64,000 nt of DNA. Source: Rhodamnia argentea. Lineage: Eukaryota > Streptophyta > Magnoliopsida > Myrtales > Myrtaceae. Positions 47,209-60,235 of this stretch are shown here, one piece after another. The notes under the pieces were generated by a model. The model had not been told where the DNA came from. It worked only from the letters and a program-made list of their open reading frames with translations, and ran no database searches. The translations under genes and the position numbers were made by a program. The stretch is taken from NCBI RefSeq assembly GCF_020921035.1, contig NC_063155.1, positions 31,179,294 to 31,243,293 on the forward strand, in the 5' to 3' direction. Every line of letters starts with the position of its first letter. Position 1 is the first letter of the stretch.

Positions 47209-50200
47209 ATGTCGTCCTCCAACACGGACGCGCGTCATGCTTCTCTCGGTCGACGAACGGTACGAGATGCTCGGATTTCCCCACTTCCTGACAATTCCGT
47301 TTCCTCGTTTGATGTTTTCCATTGGTATGGTGACCTAATACCTTCCTGGTTGTTGTGTTTCGAACTCGGGATCGTCGCAGTTGGAGGAGATTCGCCAGAA
47401 AAGAGCGGCGGAGAGATTGAGCAGGGCTCCCTCGGGTCCAGATCTCGCCAAAGCTTCTTCCAGCTCCAATGGTTGGTTGATCATTCTTCATTTTCCGCGC
47501 ATTCCTCCAATCCCGGATCGATCGCTTGCTTTTTTCTTTGGGTGGGTGAGCTAATTATATTTTTTCGTGTGTTCTATCTGCCGTAGGTACTGAAGGGATG
47601 AGAAAATCGGAGAGTGGAAATCGACTCTCGGAGGTTAGGTTATATACCATTTCTTTTAGGTCTTATATTGTTTCTTGAAAGTCCTTTGCCGTTGGACTGT
47701 TGATTTCCATTTGCATATCGTGTCTGCTCAACGCCTTTCGCTTTGGCAAATGATATGAGGTTTGAACTGTGGAATGTAAAGCGAAATTGTGCACTTTTGT
47801 TTTTGTACCAGTTAGGATAATTCATGTGATTCTATACGTTTGGGTTTGCTATTATTGAAAGACCTCATGCTTATTGTAAACTGCAAGGGCAGTCCGATGT
47901 TAGCAGCTTAGTTTCTCAGCTGAAGGACTTTCAGAAAATGAATCTAGAATTGGAGGATGAAAACAGAAGATTTGCATCGCAGGTAAACTAATCCTGTTCT
48001 TTTCCTTGGTGATTGCTTAACCTTAATGTAAGCAAAAGAAGGGGGCAACGCCAATTCTACGTGAGTTTATCTTTGTTTTTTTACAGCTTCAAGCAAAGGA
48101 AGTTGAGAATGCTACCCTGCTTAAGCGTTTAAATGATCTGGTAAGAAGTATACATTATCTGGTTTTTGTGTTAGCTAACAATGTCTGCAAATTCTGATTA
48201 CATTTTGATGAAAAGTTGGTCATCTTAGCTGTACTGCTTCTATCTTATCTACATGAAGTGACCACACTCATTGACATGTAAAAATTTTGCATTTTTGAGA
48301 ACATTGTGAACCACAAAGCTTTCACCTGAAAATTTTTCGGTGATTCTTCTCTGCTTCTCTTTCTAATTATTCACTATCCTCCGTCTGCCCTTAATGCCAA
48401 ATATTCGCTAAGGCTCATGACAGATCCTTTGACCCATCTTTTGGAAAAATTTCAGGAACAGAACACAGTACCTTCTTTGAGAAAAGCTTTCAGGGATGTC
48501 GCTATGGAGAAGGATGCAGCAGTTGTTGCACGGGTATTTTAACTTAGTATCTCTTCATTTTACAAATTCCATCTTTTGCTGTCTATGTTTTTCATGTTTC
48601 AGTTGTGATCTAGTGTAGGAGGATCTTTCAACCCAGCTTCGAACACTTAAGAAACGTCTGAAGGAAGCCGAAGAAGAGCAGTATCGAGTAAGCGGACAAA
48701 TTGTTTTTGAATATGTGAAAGCATTTCGAATTTCCTATCTTTATCAGTATGTTGCCATAGGCGGAGGAAGATGCAGCAGCTTTGAGAGCAGAACTCAACT
48801 CAATACAGCAACAAGCAAACAGGGATCAGTTTGGTGGAATACCCTCTATGGACAACTCTTTTAACCACTTGCAGGCCTTGGAAAAGGAGCTGAGTAGGCT
48901 AAAAGATGAGCTCCAGGTTGGTTATTTGTATAATAGTATTTGGCCACACCCCTTTGTTTCGTCCGGTCTTTTTACTAGTTTGTGTTGGGCTTATGAAATA
49001 GCAAGAATCTACATTGAGGCAATTAGAGAGGCAACGATATGTGGACGAGCAAGCTCGAACTTCTGAACTCATGTCTGAAAAGCAAACATTAGAAGAGAAA
49101 TTGGCTGCTCTGTCTAAAGAACCTTCTGGTATGAGATTTTTTTAATATTGTCTGGCGGGGGAACAAGTAATTTTGATGCCTTATGCTGTCTTTACCAGTT
49201 AAAAGGTTGAACTTTTTCTCATCATTTGTCTCGGCTCTGCATTTCAGAGAAAGCTCTAGAGAACGTGGTTCATGAAGCAATGTCAGTGGTAATTTGTTTA
49301 ATGCTTTACTTATATGCTGTCCTTCATGGATGAAAATCTGAATGGTACTTGCTGTTGATTTTAAAGTGCTTGCTGGTATTTGTTTTGCAACTTTTTGATG
49401 GTCGGCACCAGGCAACTATATAAGTTGATCATCATGTCATACTACGGGGCATTTTATTCCTTGTTCGGTATATTCTGCAGGAGGATAAGGAGAAATCAGA
49501 AAAGCAGTTGCACGATATGGCTGTGGCAGTTGAGAGGCTGGAAAATAGTAGGCAGAAACTTCTTATAGAGGTAGCCTTGCTTCTTTTTCTTTCTCCCAAG
49601 CCATTAAAGGGCACATTTTGGCATTTGATGGCTTAATATATGGTTTTTACATAAATTTTGGTGCAGATTGATTCCCAATCTTCAGAGATAGAAAGACTCT
49701 TTGAGGAGAATTCCAACCTTACCTCGTCTTATCAAGAGGCAATGAGTACAGTAGTGCTCTGGGAAAATCAGGTAATTATTAATAGATTTTACCTAAAAGG
49801 GAAATACTGAGTTGAGAACTGGCAAAAAGGAGATATTCTACGTTTCCAAATTAGTGAGACGTGACATACACAAATGTTACGCAGCTATGATCTTTGTGTC
49901 TCTTTTTTCTGTATGTTTGTTTGCTGAGTGGACAAGGTGTTATTTAATAGATTTTACCTAAAAGGGAAATACTGAGTTGAGAACTGGCAAAAAGGAGATA
50001 TTCTACGTTTCCAAATTAGTGAGACTTGACATACACAAATGTTACGCAGCTATGATCTTTGTGTCTCTTTTTTCTGTATGTTTGTTTGCTGAGTGGACAA
50101 GGCGTTATTTAGCAGTATTACTTGATCTTAATGAATCATCTCTTCATCAAGAAGTCATGAAGGAGCTACGTCTTGCTGTTTGTCATGAACAACCAATTTT

Positions 50201-52020
50201 CTCTACCCTTGGAGTTATTGAATTTCATGCACCACTTGGTCATGGAAAATACGATACGAAGTTCCACGTGTTCAAGTTTTTATTGCTTGATATGCAAGTA
50301 TTTTGGAATGCTATGTTCCAAGATAGTTTTATTTTTTTTTTTTAATAAGTCGAAGTTTGCCCCGACTATTAGTGATGTGTTTCATTTTACAACTACAATA
50401 TAGAGAATTTTTATTCTGAAGGTGTTGCGAAAGATTCGACGAATCAATTTGGTTCCAAGAGATACATTCCTAATCGGAATCAATGATCTCCTAAATCGAA
50501 GTAAATCTGTCTATTCACTGGTGAATCTGTTCGATGCGTATGTGCCGATTCAAGGGTTCAGGGGTTCAATTTTTTCTAGGTTTGCTTGCCTATTAAGTGG
50601 TCTAACGTCCATAGTATACTATGATGTACACGGTATTTGGATAGTTATGGTATAGTTGAAGTAAATACTGTGAACTTTCTAATGCAATAATCAAATGGTG
50701 TATAAAGATTTGTGCCTTACATCTTACTCATACTTCATATATTCTAATATTCTGCACATAGTTTCTAAATGCCAAGGACACAGAATCCAAACTTTGGGGT
50801 ACATATCAAAACTTACAATTCGATTCGATTCTCAATTCACAATTGATAAATATAAGATTTCGATCACAATACGTATTTTGATTGAACAACTATGGTTGCG
50901 GATTTGCGCGGTGACTTGTGTAGTTTATATTTTGGTATCCAGTAAGGTCTCCAAACTCCTGGATGCCCTTCTGATTTTGGCCCATGGCTGTTATCGGCTC
51001 TGCTTATTGGATTTTCACAATTGAAGTTATTGCCCAGGCTTAAATATCTGCTTAGCTACCAGTTACCACATACTTCAAATGCAGATTGATTTAAATTACT
51101 TTAAATTGGGAGCTAATTAGGACCTTATAGCAGGTACACCATTTTACATGCCATATTTTTTCCTGGAATTTGACAGAGCTATAGTAATTTCTTTCTCATC
51201 ATTGTTTTGATGTTTCTTTCGTATCTGTAAGTGCCCCTAATGAGTTTGCTTGCAGGTGAAAGATTGTCTTAAGCAAAATGAGGAGCTCCGAGGTGTTATA
51301 GATAGATTAAGAGCAGATCAGGCCAGTCTGCTGTCTATTAATGAGAGGGAGGCGCTAAAAGGTATAGTGGAATCTCATGGAGATGGGGTCAAGGAGATAA
51401 GTTCGAAGCCACCAGCATATATGTCCGAAATTCTCTCTCTAAAGGTTTGTCCTTGTCTATGGTTTTGTATACTGTACTCCGCCATGAATAGAATTGAACT
51501 CTTGGTGACTTGTTGGACTGTTCAGTTCAACTAAAGATGCTCACTTTTCTTGTAAATCAAAGGCCTTGAAAGTTGAAAATTGCGTTTTATGAACAAAGCT
51601 CAGGCATAACTTCCTCAACTTCTGTCGTGTAGTTTTAAATACACTACCTTGGAGCATCTTGTTAATAAGTGCAATGTCCTTCTATTTCCCAAGGGCCAAC
51701 TTGCAAAAGAGCAGACAAGAGCAGAAGCACTATCGGCAGAGATCATGCAGCTCTCTGCACGACTTCAGCAAGCTACACAAGCATACAATGGTCTTGCACG
51801 CCTGTGAGATGTTCGCTCCCCTGTTCTCTTGATATCAAATTCCCTAGTCCTAATTTTTCCATTCTACTCTGCAAGCTACATGATAAATTTTTCCTGCCTA
51901 ATTCTAGGATAAGATGCTGACTGATTTCCAAAATACCATTGCAGCTATAAACCAGTCCTGCGGAATATTGAGAGCAGCCTCATCAAAATGAAACAAGATG
52001 GCTCTGTGACTGTGCAGTGA
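47209..52020 (+). CDS. Long coiled-coil protein, family not named
   Basis: Fifteen exons: 47209-47259, 47381-47471, 47587-47633, 47893-47982, 48087-48140, 48456-48533, 48619-48687, 48761-48916, 49002-49128, 49248-49288, 49481-49570, 49667-49771, 51256-51444, 51694-51803, 51945-52020; 457 residues. The N-terminus [30 protein letters not shown] is basic and reads like a conserved plant start. The rest is almost all heptad-repeat helix rich in Glu, Lys, Leu and Gln ([47 protein letters not shown]). There is no membrane segment, kinase or GRIP domain. By form it could be a golgin-like or cytoskeletal scaffold, but no function is assigned. All junctions keep frame. Intron 12 (49772-51255) is unusually long and contains a tandem duplication. 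Confidence 0.85.
49779..50108 (+). repeat. Two near-identical 165-bp tandem copies in an intron
   Basis: Copy 1 (49779-49943) and copy 2 (49944-50108) differ at only about two visible bases (GACGTGAC/GACTTGAC, GGTGTTA/GGCGTTA). Such similarity in intron sequence indicates a recent duplication, or an assembly artefact. Confidence 0.9.
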
Positions 52021-54520
52021 AAAGCAAAAATTTATAATCAGTGTACTATTAGGACCAAATTTTGGTGAAAATGCCTAGGACCAGCTCATTGATCAACTTT
52101 ACATATACGTGGTTGCATTTTTTTTATAGTTATCTTTATTGACTAGTTTTTTCCATTATCAAGAGGGGAGGTTTGAACCCTGGCAGCTGGAAGAGTTTAG
52201 TTTATGTATTGATTTTCCTTTGACATCTATGCTGGTTTCCTGCTTTGCTCGTGAGAACGTCGTGTGACCTAACCTTTAAACTTATATAAATGTGTATGGT
52301 TCAATCGTAAAATCGCGTTGGTTCTGTAACCATTAGTCATTCGACTGCATTTTCGCGGTACACGAGAGACAAGGCTCTTGGGAGGTAGGGATGTGCGCAA
52401 TTGCACGCCAGTTGAAAACATAGAATTGGGACATTTTGTTATGATCGAAAAACATCCTACATCTACGTTGTTCATTTTGAGACCGCATGACGACAAATCT
52501 TTGAAATTATATGAAACCGCGCTTCTAATTGGTTTTCTAGAGATTGGAACAAAAAGATTGCCGACATGCAAGTCCTTCGCTTGGGACAAACGGTCAATTC
52601 TCCAAAAGGAAATGGCGGCTGAAATTAGAATCAACCACGGATTCTGTTTCTGAAGATTGAGCCCCAACGAAGATAAACCCAACCTAGACATGCTTTACCC
52701 CACAAACACAGCATACTGAAATCATCCTAAGCACAAATCATCATGATGTGCCGAAACTAACACAAATTGCCAATTGAACATCCATGAGCAAACAGCTTAT
52801 CACCACAGAATAAAAAGCACGACCCAATATTGAAAAGAAGAAAGAGAAATCAGCGTACTTCGTTTCCAAGCTATTAAGACTCAACGAAATCACAATTGCC
52901 TGGCCCCTTAATGAGCAAAACAAAGGTTTACATCTAACATGTGATGAAAAATTCTTCTACAGGCGTCCACAATCTACAATTGTAATGTCATTTACAATCG
53001 AACTATTTAAGATCGGGCACCGCCATCTGGTAAGTTATAATCGAGAAAAGGAAACTCAAATCATCTTCATGCTGCCACTATTAAGCTAAAGCTCCCACGT
53101 CGCATTCCTCCCCTTTTGATCACCATTCTGTAGACCCCAAAAGGAAAATCATGATAAAACAGATAAGAGATGCGCCATGGCAGCTTCAATACCAGCAGTC
53201 ATTTTTATCCTCCAATTCCAAGTTACGTGCCCAAGTCACCAAATGATGCGAGCTCTGCAAGGTAAAGTTTGTGCTTAGTAAGCACAAGAGATTTACCCAG
53301 ATATTTGGATTTTGCATGACAGACACAACTTGGAACTGGCAGAACTTGACATATTTAACTACTTACAATATGAAGCAATAATTCATCATCATAGATATAA
53401 CCTTTTATTTTTTTGGCACAGTTAAAACCTTAGCAAATTGACACAGTTGCCACTACTACTGGAGGTTTGAAGATGGAGAATTTATTGCTATTAGTATAGC
53501 TAAAAAACTGAAGACAAGGGTTGATATGGTATTATGCAAAATCCCCCATGTAATATAGAAGGCCCACAAGCAAACTATGGCTTAAGAACAAAAAAAATGG
53601 AGAGTAATTTTGATCTTTTTTGAACTGCGGCCCTTGAAGCAATCAGTAAACTGCAATTATTTGGCATCACAAATGCCAATGATTACCAAATTACTAGCTA
53701 TGTCAGGACAAAATTGGAATGGGAAATCCCAACCTTTTTTTTTTGGGGGTCGAAAATCCTAACCTTTACTAACCCGAAAATGATGAACTATTGCATTGCT
53801 AGCAGAGAGAAAACAGTGGCGATGCTTAGGAGTTATCTTAGTGGGGCAACAGAGAGAAGGCAAAACTGTTTTAATGGAACAAAAATTGCATCCATGAAGT
53901 TGAAGGTCAATAACTGCTCCGAATTGACCATCGACCTTTAAAACTTGAGATATTCATACCTAGACTTTTATTTGCAATATTGGTCCATTATCACGTTTTC
54001 ATCAAACACAGCTTGCAATTCTTGCAAATGATGAAGTTAAGCCAGTCATAGTTACAAAAAAACTAAAGAAAAAGGTTCAAAAGCAATCAAAGAATGTCCT
54101 TGGAATTGGGTCTATTGTAACAGATAGAAAACGCAAATGAGTTTTAGAAAGCTGAAATTGTGCAAATATCATAGCACAATTCTTGCTATTGACAATACCG
54201 AATCACAACATGACTATACAGTCAATATTAACAATCAAAATAGTTACCCTTTGAGATTTAGGTCCTATGCAGAAAAGGCAATACTACTTAAATAGAACTG
54301 CCTTGCCAAGAACAAATCGATGGAAATGGGAGTACTTACTATAAAACCAAAATTGGCAACATGCATTAGAAACCTCCATTTTCATTTTTCTGTTCAAGAA
54401 ATTACATAGTTGAGTGTGTTCAAAGTTAGAACTATTTTGTCAAAGTTGGGGCTTGTTAAGTTCTTTCAGGGATTTTGACCCCCCAAAAAAAAGTTCTAAT
54501 TTAGTGGTGAAAGCTTAAAA
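52021..54520. other. Intergenic DNA between convergent coiled-coil and PP1 genes
   Basis: About 2.5 kb of AT-rich sequence. It begins with the coiled-coil 3' UTR. A minus-strand ORF at 52269-52691 and its plus-strand counterpart at 52378-52653 have no recognisable domain. No gene supported. Confidence 0.4.
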
Positions 54521-55000
54521 GAATGATGTCAATTAGATAAAAACTTAAAACATGTACAAGTACTAATAAAATTCTTTTGAAATTGAGTAGGGTCAATTGC
54601 TCCAACTCAACATAAAGAGCCACCATCATTGCAAACAGAGATGCAACTAAAAATCAAACAAAATGTCTTAATAAAACATAAAGAATGATGTCAAACAGAT
54701 AAAAACTTAAGAAATAAACAAGTATTAATAAAACTCTTTCGAAATTGAGTAGGGTCAATTGCTCCAACTCATCATAAATAGCCACCATCATTGCAAACAG
54801 AGATGCAACTAAAAGTCAAACAAAAAGTCTTAATAAAACATAAAGGATGATTTCAAACAGATAAAAACCTAAGACAATACAAGTATTAATAAAACTCTTT
54901 TCGAAATTGAGTAGGGTCCATTGCTCCAACTCAACATAAAGAGCCACCATCATTGCAAACAGAGATGCAGCTAAAAGTCAAACAAAATGTGCATAAAGGC
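54521..55000. repeat. Three tandem 162-bp repeats downstream of PP1
   Basis: Units begin near 54521, 54683 and 54845, an exact 162-bp period. Each contains GAAATTGAGTAGGGTC, CCACCATCATTGCAAACAG and a GATGCA(A/G)CTAAAA segment. Copies differ by several percent, older than the 165-bp intronic duplication. No ORF spans the array. Confidence 0.88.
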
Positions 55001-55464
55001 ACAAAAAAAAAAAAGTGAATTAGCACAAAGTTTCATATGCACAGTTAAATTTGAATGCAGGACCAACTGTAGATCTCTTTTTTGTTGTTGGTACATCTTG
55101 ATCTTCGTAAGATCTTCAAAGAGAGAAAGAGAACAGTAGCCAAAGAGTTGCAAAAAGTCTAAGCAGGTAATTTCCGTAATGACAACCAAGATGAGATTGA
55201 AGTTACATGCGAAAGAATGTGAATGGCGAAAAGGATCGTGCATAAGTGTTCATGCCATCTTAGAAGGGCCTGAGCAGTGAAGTAACTGATGCATATCAAA
55301 GAATAGTTGAGTTCTGGTAATATCGTAATTGGTACTTTTCATTGGTGACCAAGGGGGGCGGAACAAACTGCAAACCCATATTACATGGTGAAAGAGAAAA
55401 AACAAAGATCATCACTTACATTGCAATTTTGGAGGTGCTCCAGCAGCAATCGTTGCATCATTGT

Positions 55465-57200
55465 TCAGATGAATTTAGCTTTTTTATCGGCAGGCTTAAG
55501 AATTTGAAATGAGCACATTAAGCTTTCATCCACACTCATCATTGCACCGGCATTGTCAAATTCACCACAATAATTGGGAGCAGAGAATATGGTCACCAGT
55601 TGTCTATCAGCAAAGAATTCATACCCATCTTCAACAACCTGTCACAAGCAGCATTATTAATGCTGCTGTTTCTGCGGCTAAAGGCACCAAAACAAGAAAG
55701 CATTAACATGTCATTAACCTGGTGGGCACGACAAACAAGGTCCATATCATGCTTTGTCAAGAATTCAGACACTCTATCTGGGCCAAAGGTATATGAGACA
55801 CCTCGATCATTCATTCCCCAGCCTTTGACATCTCTATCAGGATCTGACCAAAGCAAATCGCAGAGTAGACCCGAATCTGGAACATCAGCTGGACGTGGCA
55901 AGTTTCTAATTTGATCTAAACTTGTTAAATCGGGGGAAAGGCCACCATGCATGCATAATATCTTGTCGTCTATGAGAGCAGCTACTGGAAGACAGTTGAA
56001 ACATTCAGTAAACGTCCTCCAAAGCTTAACATTGAAGCGGCGTTTACATTCATCATAAAACCCATATATCCGATTAATAGAAGCACACTCGTGATTTCCT
56101 CTTAAGAGGAAGAAATTCTCAGGGTACTTAATTTTGTAGGCAAGCAGAAGGCAGATTGTCTCAAGACTTTGCTTGCCGCGATCCACGTAATCTCCTAGAA
56201 ATAGATAGTTGGCGTTAGGAGGGAAACCTCCATATTCGAAAAGCCTCAAAAGATCAGAATACTGCCCATGAATGTCACCTGCAAAAAGAGAGTGAGGTAA
56301 ATGACTCGATCAACCGAAAACACACTTGCGAAATATGGTTTACGAGATAGAGGAATCACGCAGTAGGAATGTATCGTGCACAATATAAAAACATCCAACG
56401 GTCATTGTTGACCTCAGTGACAAAAGGTTTGAAAAATAGTGAGTGTTTCTATTCAAATGGAGCAAGATGTCAAAGGAAAGATGAACATATAGCTAACCCT
56501 GCCAAATTAAAAAGGGAGGTTGCTTTCATTGAAGCTTTATATGCCCCAACCCCAGTAGTCCTCATATATTGGGATAAGAGATCAGCTTAAAGTTACAGAA
56601 GGATTAGAGAATCTTCTCTGACAAAAAAAGTCTCACTCGACAAACATTCATCACATTCCAATCCGCCATCAAGGAGAGAACTCGTAAACCAGACCACTAA
56701 TCCAAATCCTAATCAAACGCCATTCAACTTCCCTCGGCGAGTTCCAAAAGCGGATCTCAAGACCTAATTATCCCTCAAACCAATCAAAAGGTCCAAACTT
56801 TCATAGTCCAGGTCAACAAACACAACGCCTCCGAAAACAAAAATCTGAACTTCAACCAAAATCGCCCAAAAGCACAACAGCAACAACGCAGACGAACCAA
56901 ACGCCGCAAAAATCCAAAATCAAGAGCTTCGTGCTACCACATCTCAAAGACTGTACAAAGATTGAACTAGACAAGACAAGATCATGATAGATTACCGCAG
57001 ATCTTGATGGGAGCTTCGAGCTCGAGGAGATTGGGCTGTGAGAGGAAGATGTCGCGAGAGGCCGTGCAGAGCTGGCGGATCTCGGCCTCGGTGAGCTGGA
57101 CCTGCTTGCACGCCCTGCTGTTCCTGAAATCCAACAACCTTTTAATGATGTCGTCCAACGCCGCCGTCTCCAATCCCACCGCTTGACCTTGTTTTGCCAT
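55465..57200 (-). CDS. TOPP: Serine/threonine protein phosphatase PP1 catalytic subunit (TOPP)
   Basis: Three exons, 57200-56996, 56278-55719 and 55638-55465, encode 312 residues, the usual PP1 length. All metallophosphatase motifs are present: GDIHG (69-73), GDYVDRG (97-103), RGNHE (128-132), then DLLWSDPD, the substrate-groove residues in SYTFG and the catalytic His in [21 protein letters not shown] precedes a short variable tail ending KKAKFI. PP1 acts with many regulatory subunits in nucleus and cytosol. It belongs to the TOPP group of Arabidopsis; which paralogue cannot be decided here. The start [24 protein letters not shown] is the first ATG. The leader contains GGA and CT repeats (57405-57622). 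Confidence 0.96.
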
Positions 57201-57404
57201 TCAACTATCAATCCCTAATCAGCGCTTCCCCTTTTCGCTTCTCTATCGCCGTTATCTCTCTTATTGCGGCGAAACCAACGTAAGGCGACCCTTTCCGATG
57301 GAAGAACTGACGAGAGACGACGCAATTAGGGTTGTGCAGCTATCGAACCAACGCACGATTACTACTGATTAGGGAAGGAACAAAGACGATGGAGAAGAGA
57401 GCGA

Positions 57405-57591
57405 ACGAGGAGGAGGAGGAGGAGGAGGAGTACAGACAGAGAGAGAGAGAATGGAAGGGCCTCTGCAACTCCGCTGCGGCGGACGCCCCTATAACTATGA
57501 AAAATTGTTTTCGTTGGAGACGATAAATCCGCACTTCGCTCTGGAGATTGCCCTCCGAGTTCCGTCTTATTTCCAAACTGCCCCTCCCTCC

Positions 57592-57622
<31 letters not shown>
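57405..57622. repeat. GGA and CT simple repeats in the PP1 leader region
   Basis: A (GGA)n run (about 57407-57429), a short GA run (about 57437-57450) and a (CT)n run (about 57599-57620) lie 200-420 bp before the PP1 start codon. CT/GA repeats are common in plant 5' leaders and core promoters. Confidence 0.75.
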
Positions 57623-57659
57623 CCCCCGGTGTCGCGTGATTCTGAATTGAGTGGATAAC

Positions 57660-58750
57660 AATTATAGTTGCAACTTTTATATTTTGATTATTTTCCTCTG
57701 CTTTTCTTGTTTTCAAGGGTTGGGCAACTTTGGAGACTCACTTCAAATCCCAAAATAATTATATATTTGGGACACTAGATATCATTTAAAAAAAAAACAT
57801 AAAAAGAAGGCATGATACAGAAAATCACACCATTCCAACGATATAGGCTCCAAGTTCCAAACCTGAAATTTAGCTAGAATATGAAATAAGTCTTTGTGTG
57901 TTTTCTTGTTTTATGTTTTCGCGTGAATATGCAATACTTCATTGCGTTCGATGGTGAGGTGTAATCTGGAACCACTAATTCGGACTTCAATTTCTAGCGA
58001 TATTCATGAGTAAGACTTTTACTTTGTTAACGTTTCATATTCTTTGTGTTTTAAAATAAATTGTGATTATTGGATTGTAGCACTAAATGTTGATCATTAG
58101 AGGTGGCGATTCACTGTAATTGTTTAATTAAAAATACAGTTTGAAGTTAGATGGGACCCTAGAATCGTACCTAGAACCTGTGATATGATAGGTTTCAGGT
58201 TCTAGAATATGCATCATAAATTGGAAAATGACTTTCGACATAAAGATTTCGGGTGAAATCGAACGGCCCTGAAATCCTTCACTCCTATCAAAAACTCTGA
58301 AACCCCGCTTAACGATATTAAATTTGTTTGATAACTCAAATAATTCCGTTTAACAACAGGCTTTCTCAAATAGTTGTTGACTTCCCGTCACTTTTCGAAC
58401 CATCCATAAAGATAAAACCTTATAAAACTAGATCCAGCTACAAATTCCCATTCATCGTTGTGAATGGGCTCGCATTTCCACTCACTCGAGCAAATCCATA
58501 AAGTAACATATCTTCGCTTAGCAAAAGATGGATGGTTTTTCCCCGCGACCAATGCAATCATGAAAACACCGATCCATGCCGAAGCTCAGGCGATGTGACA
58601 TCTCAATTTGCCACCAGCTTATTAACTTCGCGTTCTTCTTTAATCTCTTATTATTACATAAAGTATACTTAGCGTATATGAAAGAATAACTAAAACAACC
58701 GATCGGCCATACAATACACAAGTACATGTCAAAATATACAGCAGACACAC
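57660..58750. other. AT-rich region with a second copy of an old repeat
   Basis: Non-coding. About 57830-58330 is the second copy of the degenerate family at 20160-20510, with phrases such as CCAAACCTGAAATTTAG and TAGGTTTCAGGTTCTAG. No ORF of note. Confidence 0.4.
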
Positions 58751-60190
58751 CTAATAGGGTATGGCCCTAATGAGTTTTCCTAACCTGACAAAGTACATCG
58801 TAAACAGTAAGATCACTCGATAAATTGGTTAAATACTTCATATTCATATGTAATCTAAGCCATGTACATCATTTCTTAATTATATTCACTAGTTACGCAG
58901 GATTGTGAAGAAGGGCAATCTATTCCCGAGTACTAAAAAGCTATCAACAAACTCCGTTGTTATCCGTACAATCCTTAATTCCTTCTTTTAGGCAAATATC
59001 ATAGTAGCGCCTGTCCCGGAATCCACGTCGTCAGTCGAATCATCCACCTCTAATTGATGAGGTGCAACAGGGCCGATCCATGCAGTTAAGTTTCAATGGT
59101 AAATAGCTATGAATTTGAATGCAACCATTCCGATGGGTGGACCCTCATCCACGATAATATTGGAGCGAATAGTCTTATAGTGGATTCGTAGCGGACTATT
59201 GGGTCGAACTTCGATATACTCTTCGGTGGATCGATTAATCCATAAGGGTTCGCCATAAACGCGTTGTTGCACAAGAGTCGGTGGGTCCGGCATATTACTA
59301 ATCTGAAAGAGATTTCAACAAACGGAATGAGTATGAAACCCAATAGGAACTCTAGTCCGAACGACGACACCACATTTAAACATAAGACGCACAAAAGCAC
59401 AGTCTCGGGATCATACCGAATTATAGTCACCACAAATCAAGATTGGCCGGTGCGCAATGCTCACAATTACGAACCATAGTTAGTTTGATAATAAGGGCTA
59501 GATATCTACTTGCCTTATTCTTTCCAACGAATGAAGATTGCCATGGGCTGTCGTTGCGCTGTCAACTTTTGTTTACCATTCGGTCTTGATCACGTGCAGC
59601 TCGTGAAAGGATATGGTGTTGGCATAGATGGCACGACGGCGATGCTCAAGGTTGACGTGACAAGGTGAGCTGCGAGGTGAGGCAAACAGGCGAGAGAGAT
59701 GGAGCTCGGTTGAACGAGAGGGGAAGAGTATCAAGATGAGAGATGGATGGAGACGGGCTGTTCTGAGGAGGAAGCTATCTTTGAAAGAGGTTCGAGGGGG
59801 TATTTATTGACGTTGCTTGGTTTGGTGAGTCACCGACCCGTGCGCCATGTGGCACCGTGGGGCTACCACAAGGTGACACGCGGCACCGACATTGACACGT
59901 CACTTCAATCAGTGACACGTGTCACCAGTCAAGGACACACATTGCCACGTGTCACTGGGGTGACACGTGTCGCCGTTGCATGACACGTGTCGTTTTTTTG
60001 CCTCTAATCATTTCGATTTCGCACGTATTGATCAAATAGGACCCAAATATATAGTGTCTCTAAAATATTATCGAGCTTAAATAAATCCACTATAGTAATA
60101 ATCTCCTCAAAGCTCGTTTACCATTGACTCGAGCTCGACGAGTGCTAATTTGCTCGTAACTTAAGCTAGTGGAAAACTTGGGTTATTACA
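58750..60190 (-). mobile_element. Probable Gypsy-like solo LTR (fossil), antisense
   Basis: Read on the minus strand it begins TGTAATAACCCAAG at 60190, a start typical of plant Gypsy LTRs, carries G-boxes in the U3-like part (59896-59989), a TATA-like AATAAATACC near 59800, then a long transcribed-looking region. The inner end, near 58750, is only approximate. No primer-binding site, polyprotein or partner LTR was seen in the window, so it is a solo LTR or a truncated end. Moderately old by its loss of clear ends. Confidence 0.45.
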
Positions 60191-60235
60191 GGTGATCACT
60201 CACGATACTTTTTTTTGTCAAGAAGCCAAATGCAC

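Noticed and set aside
52269-52691. 140-codon minus-strand ORF downstream of the coiled-coil gene
   Set aside because: No domain; the opposite strand is also open, so codon support is absent.
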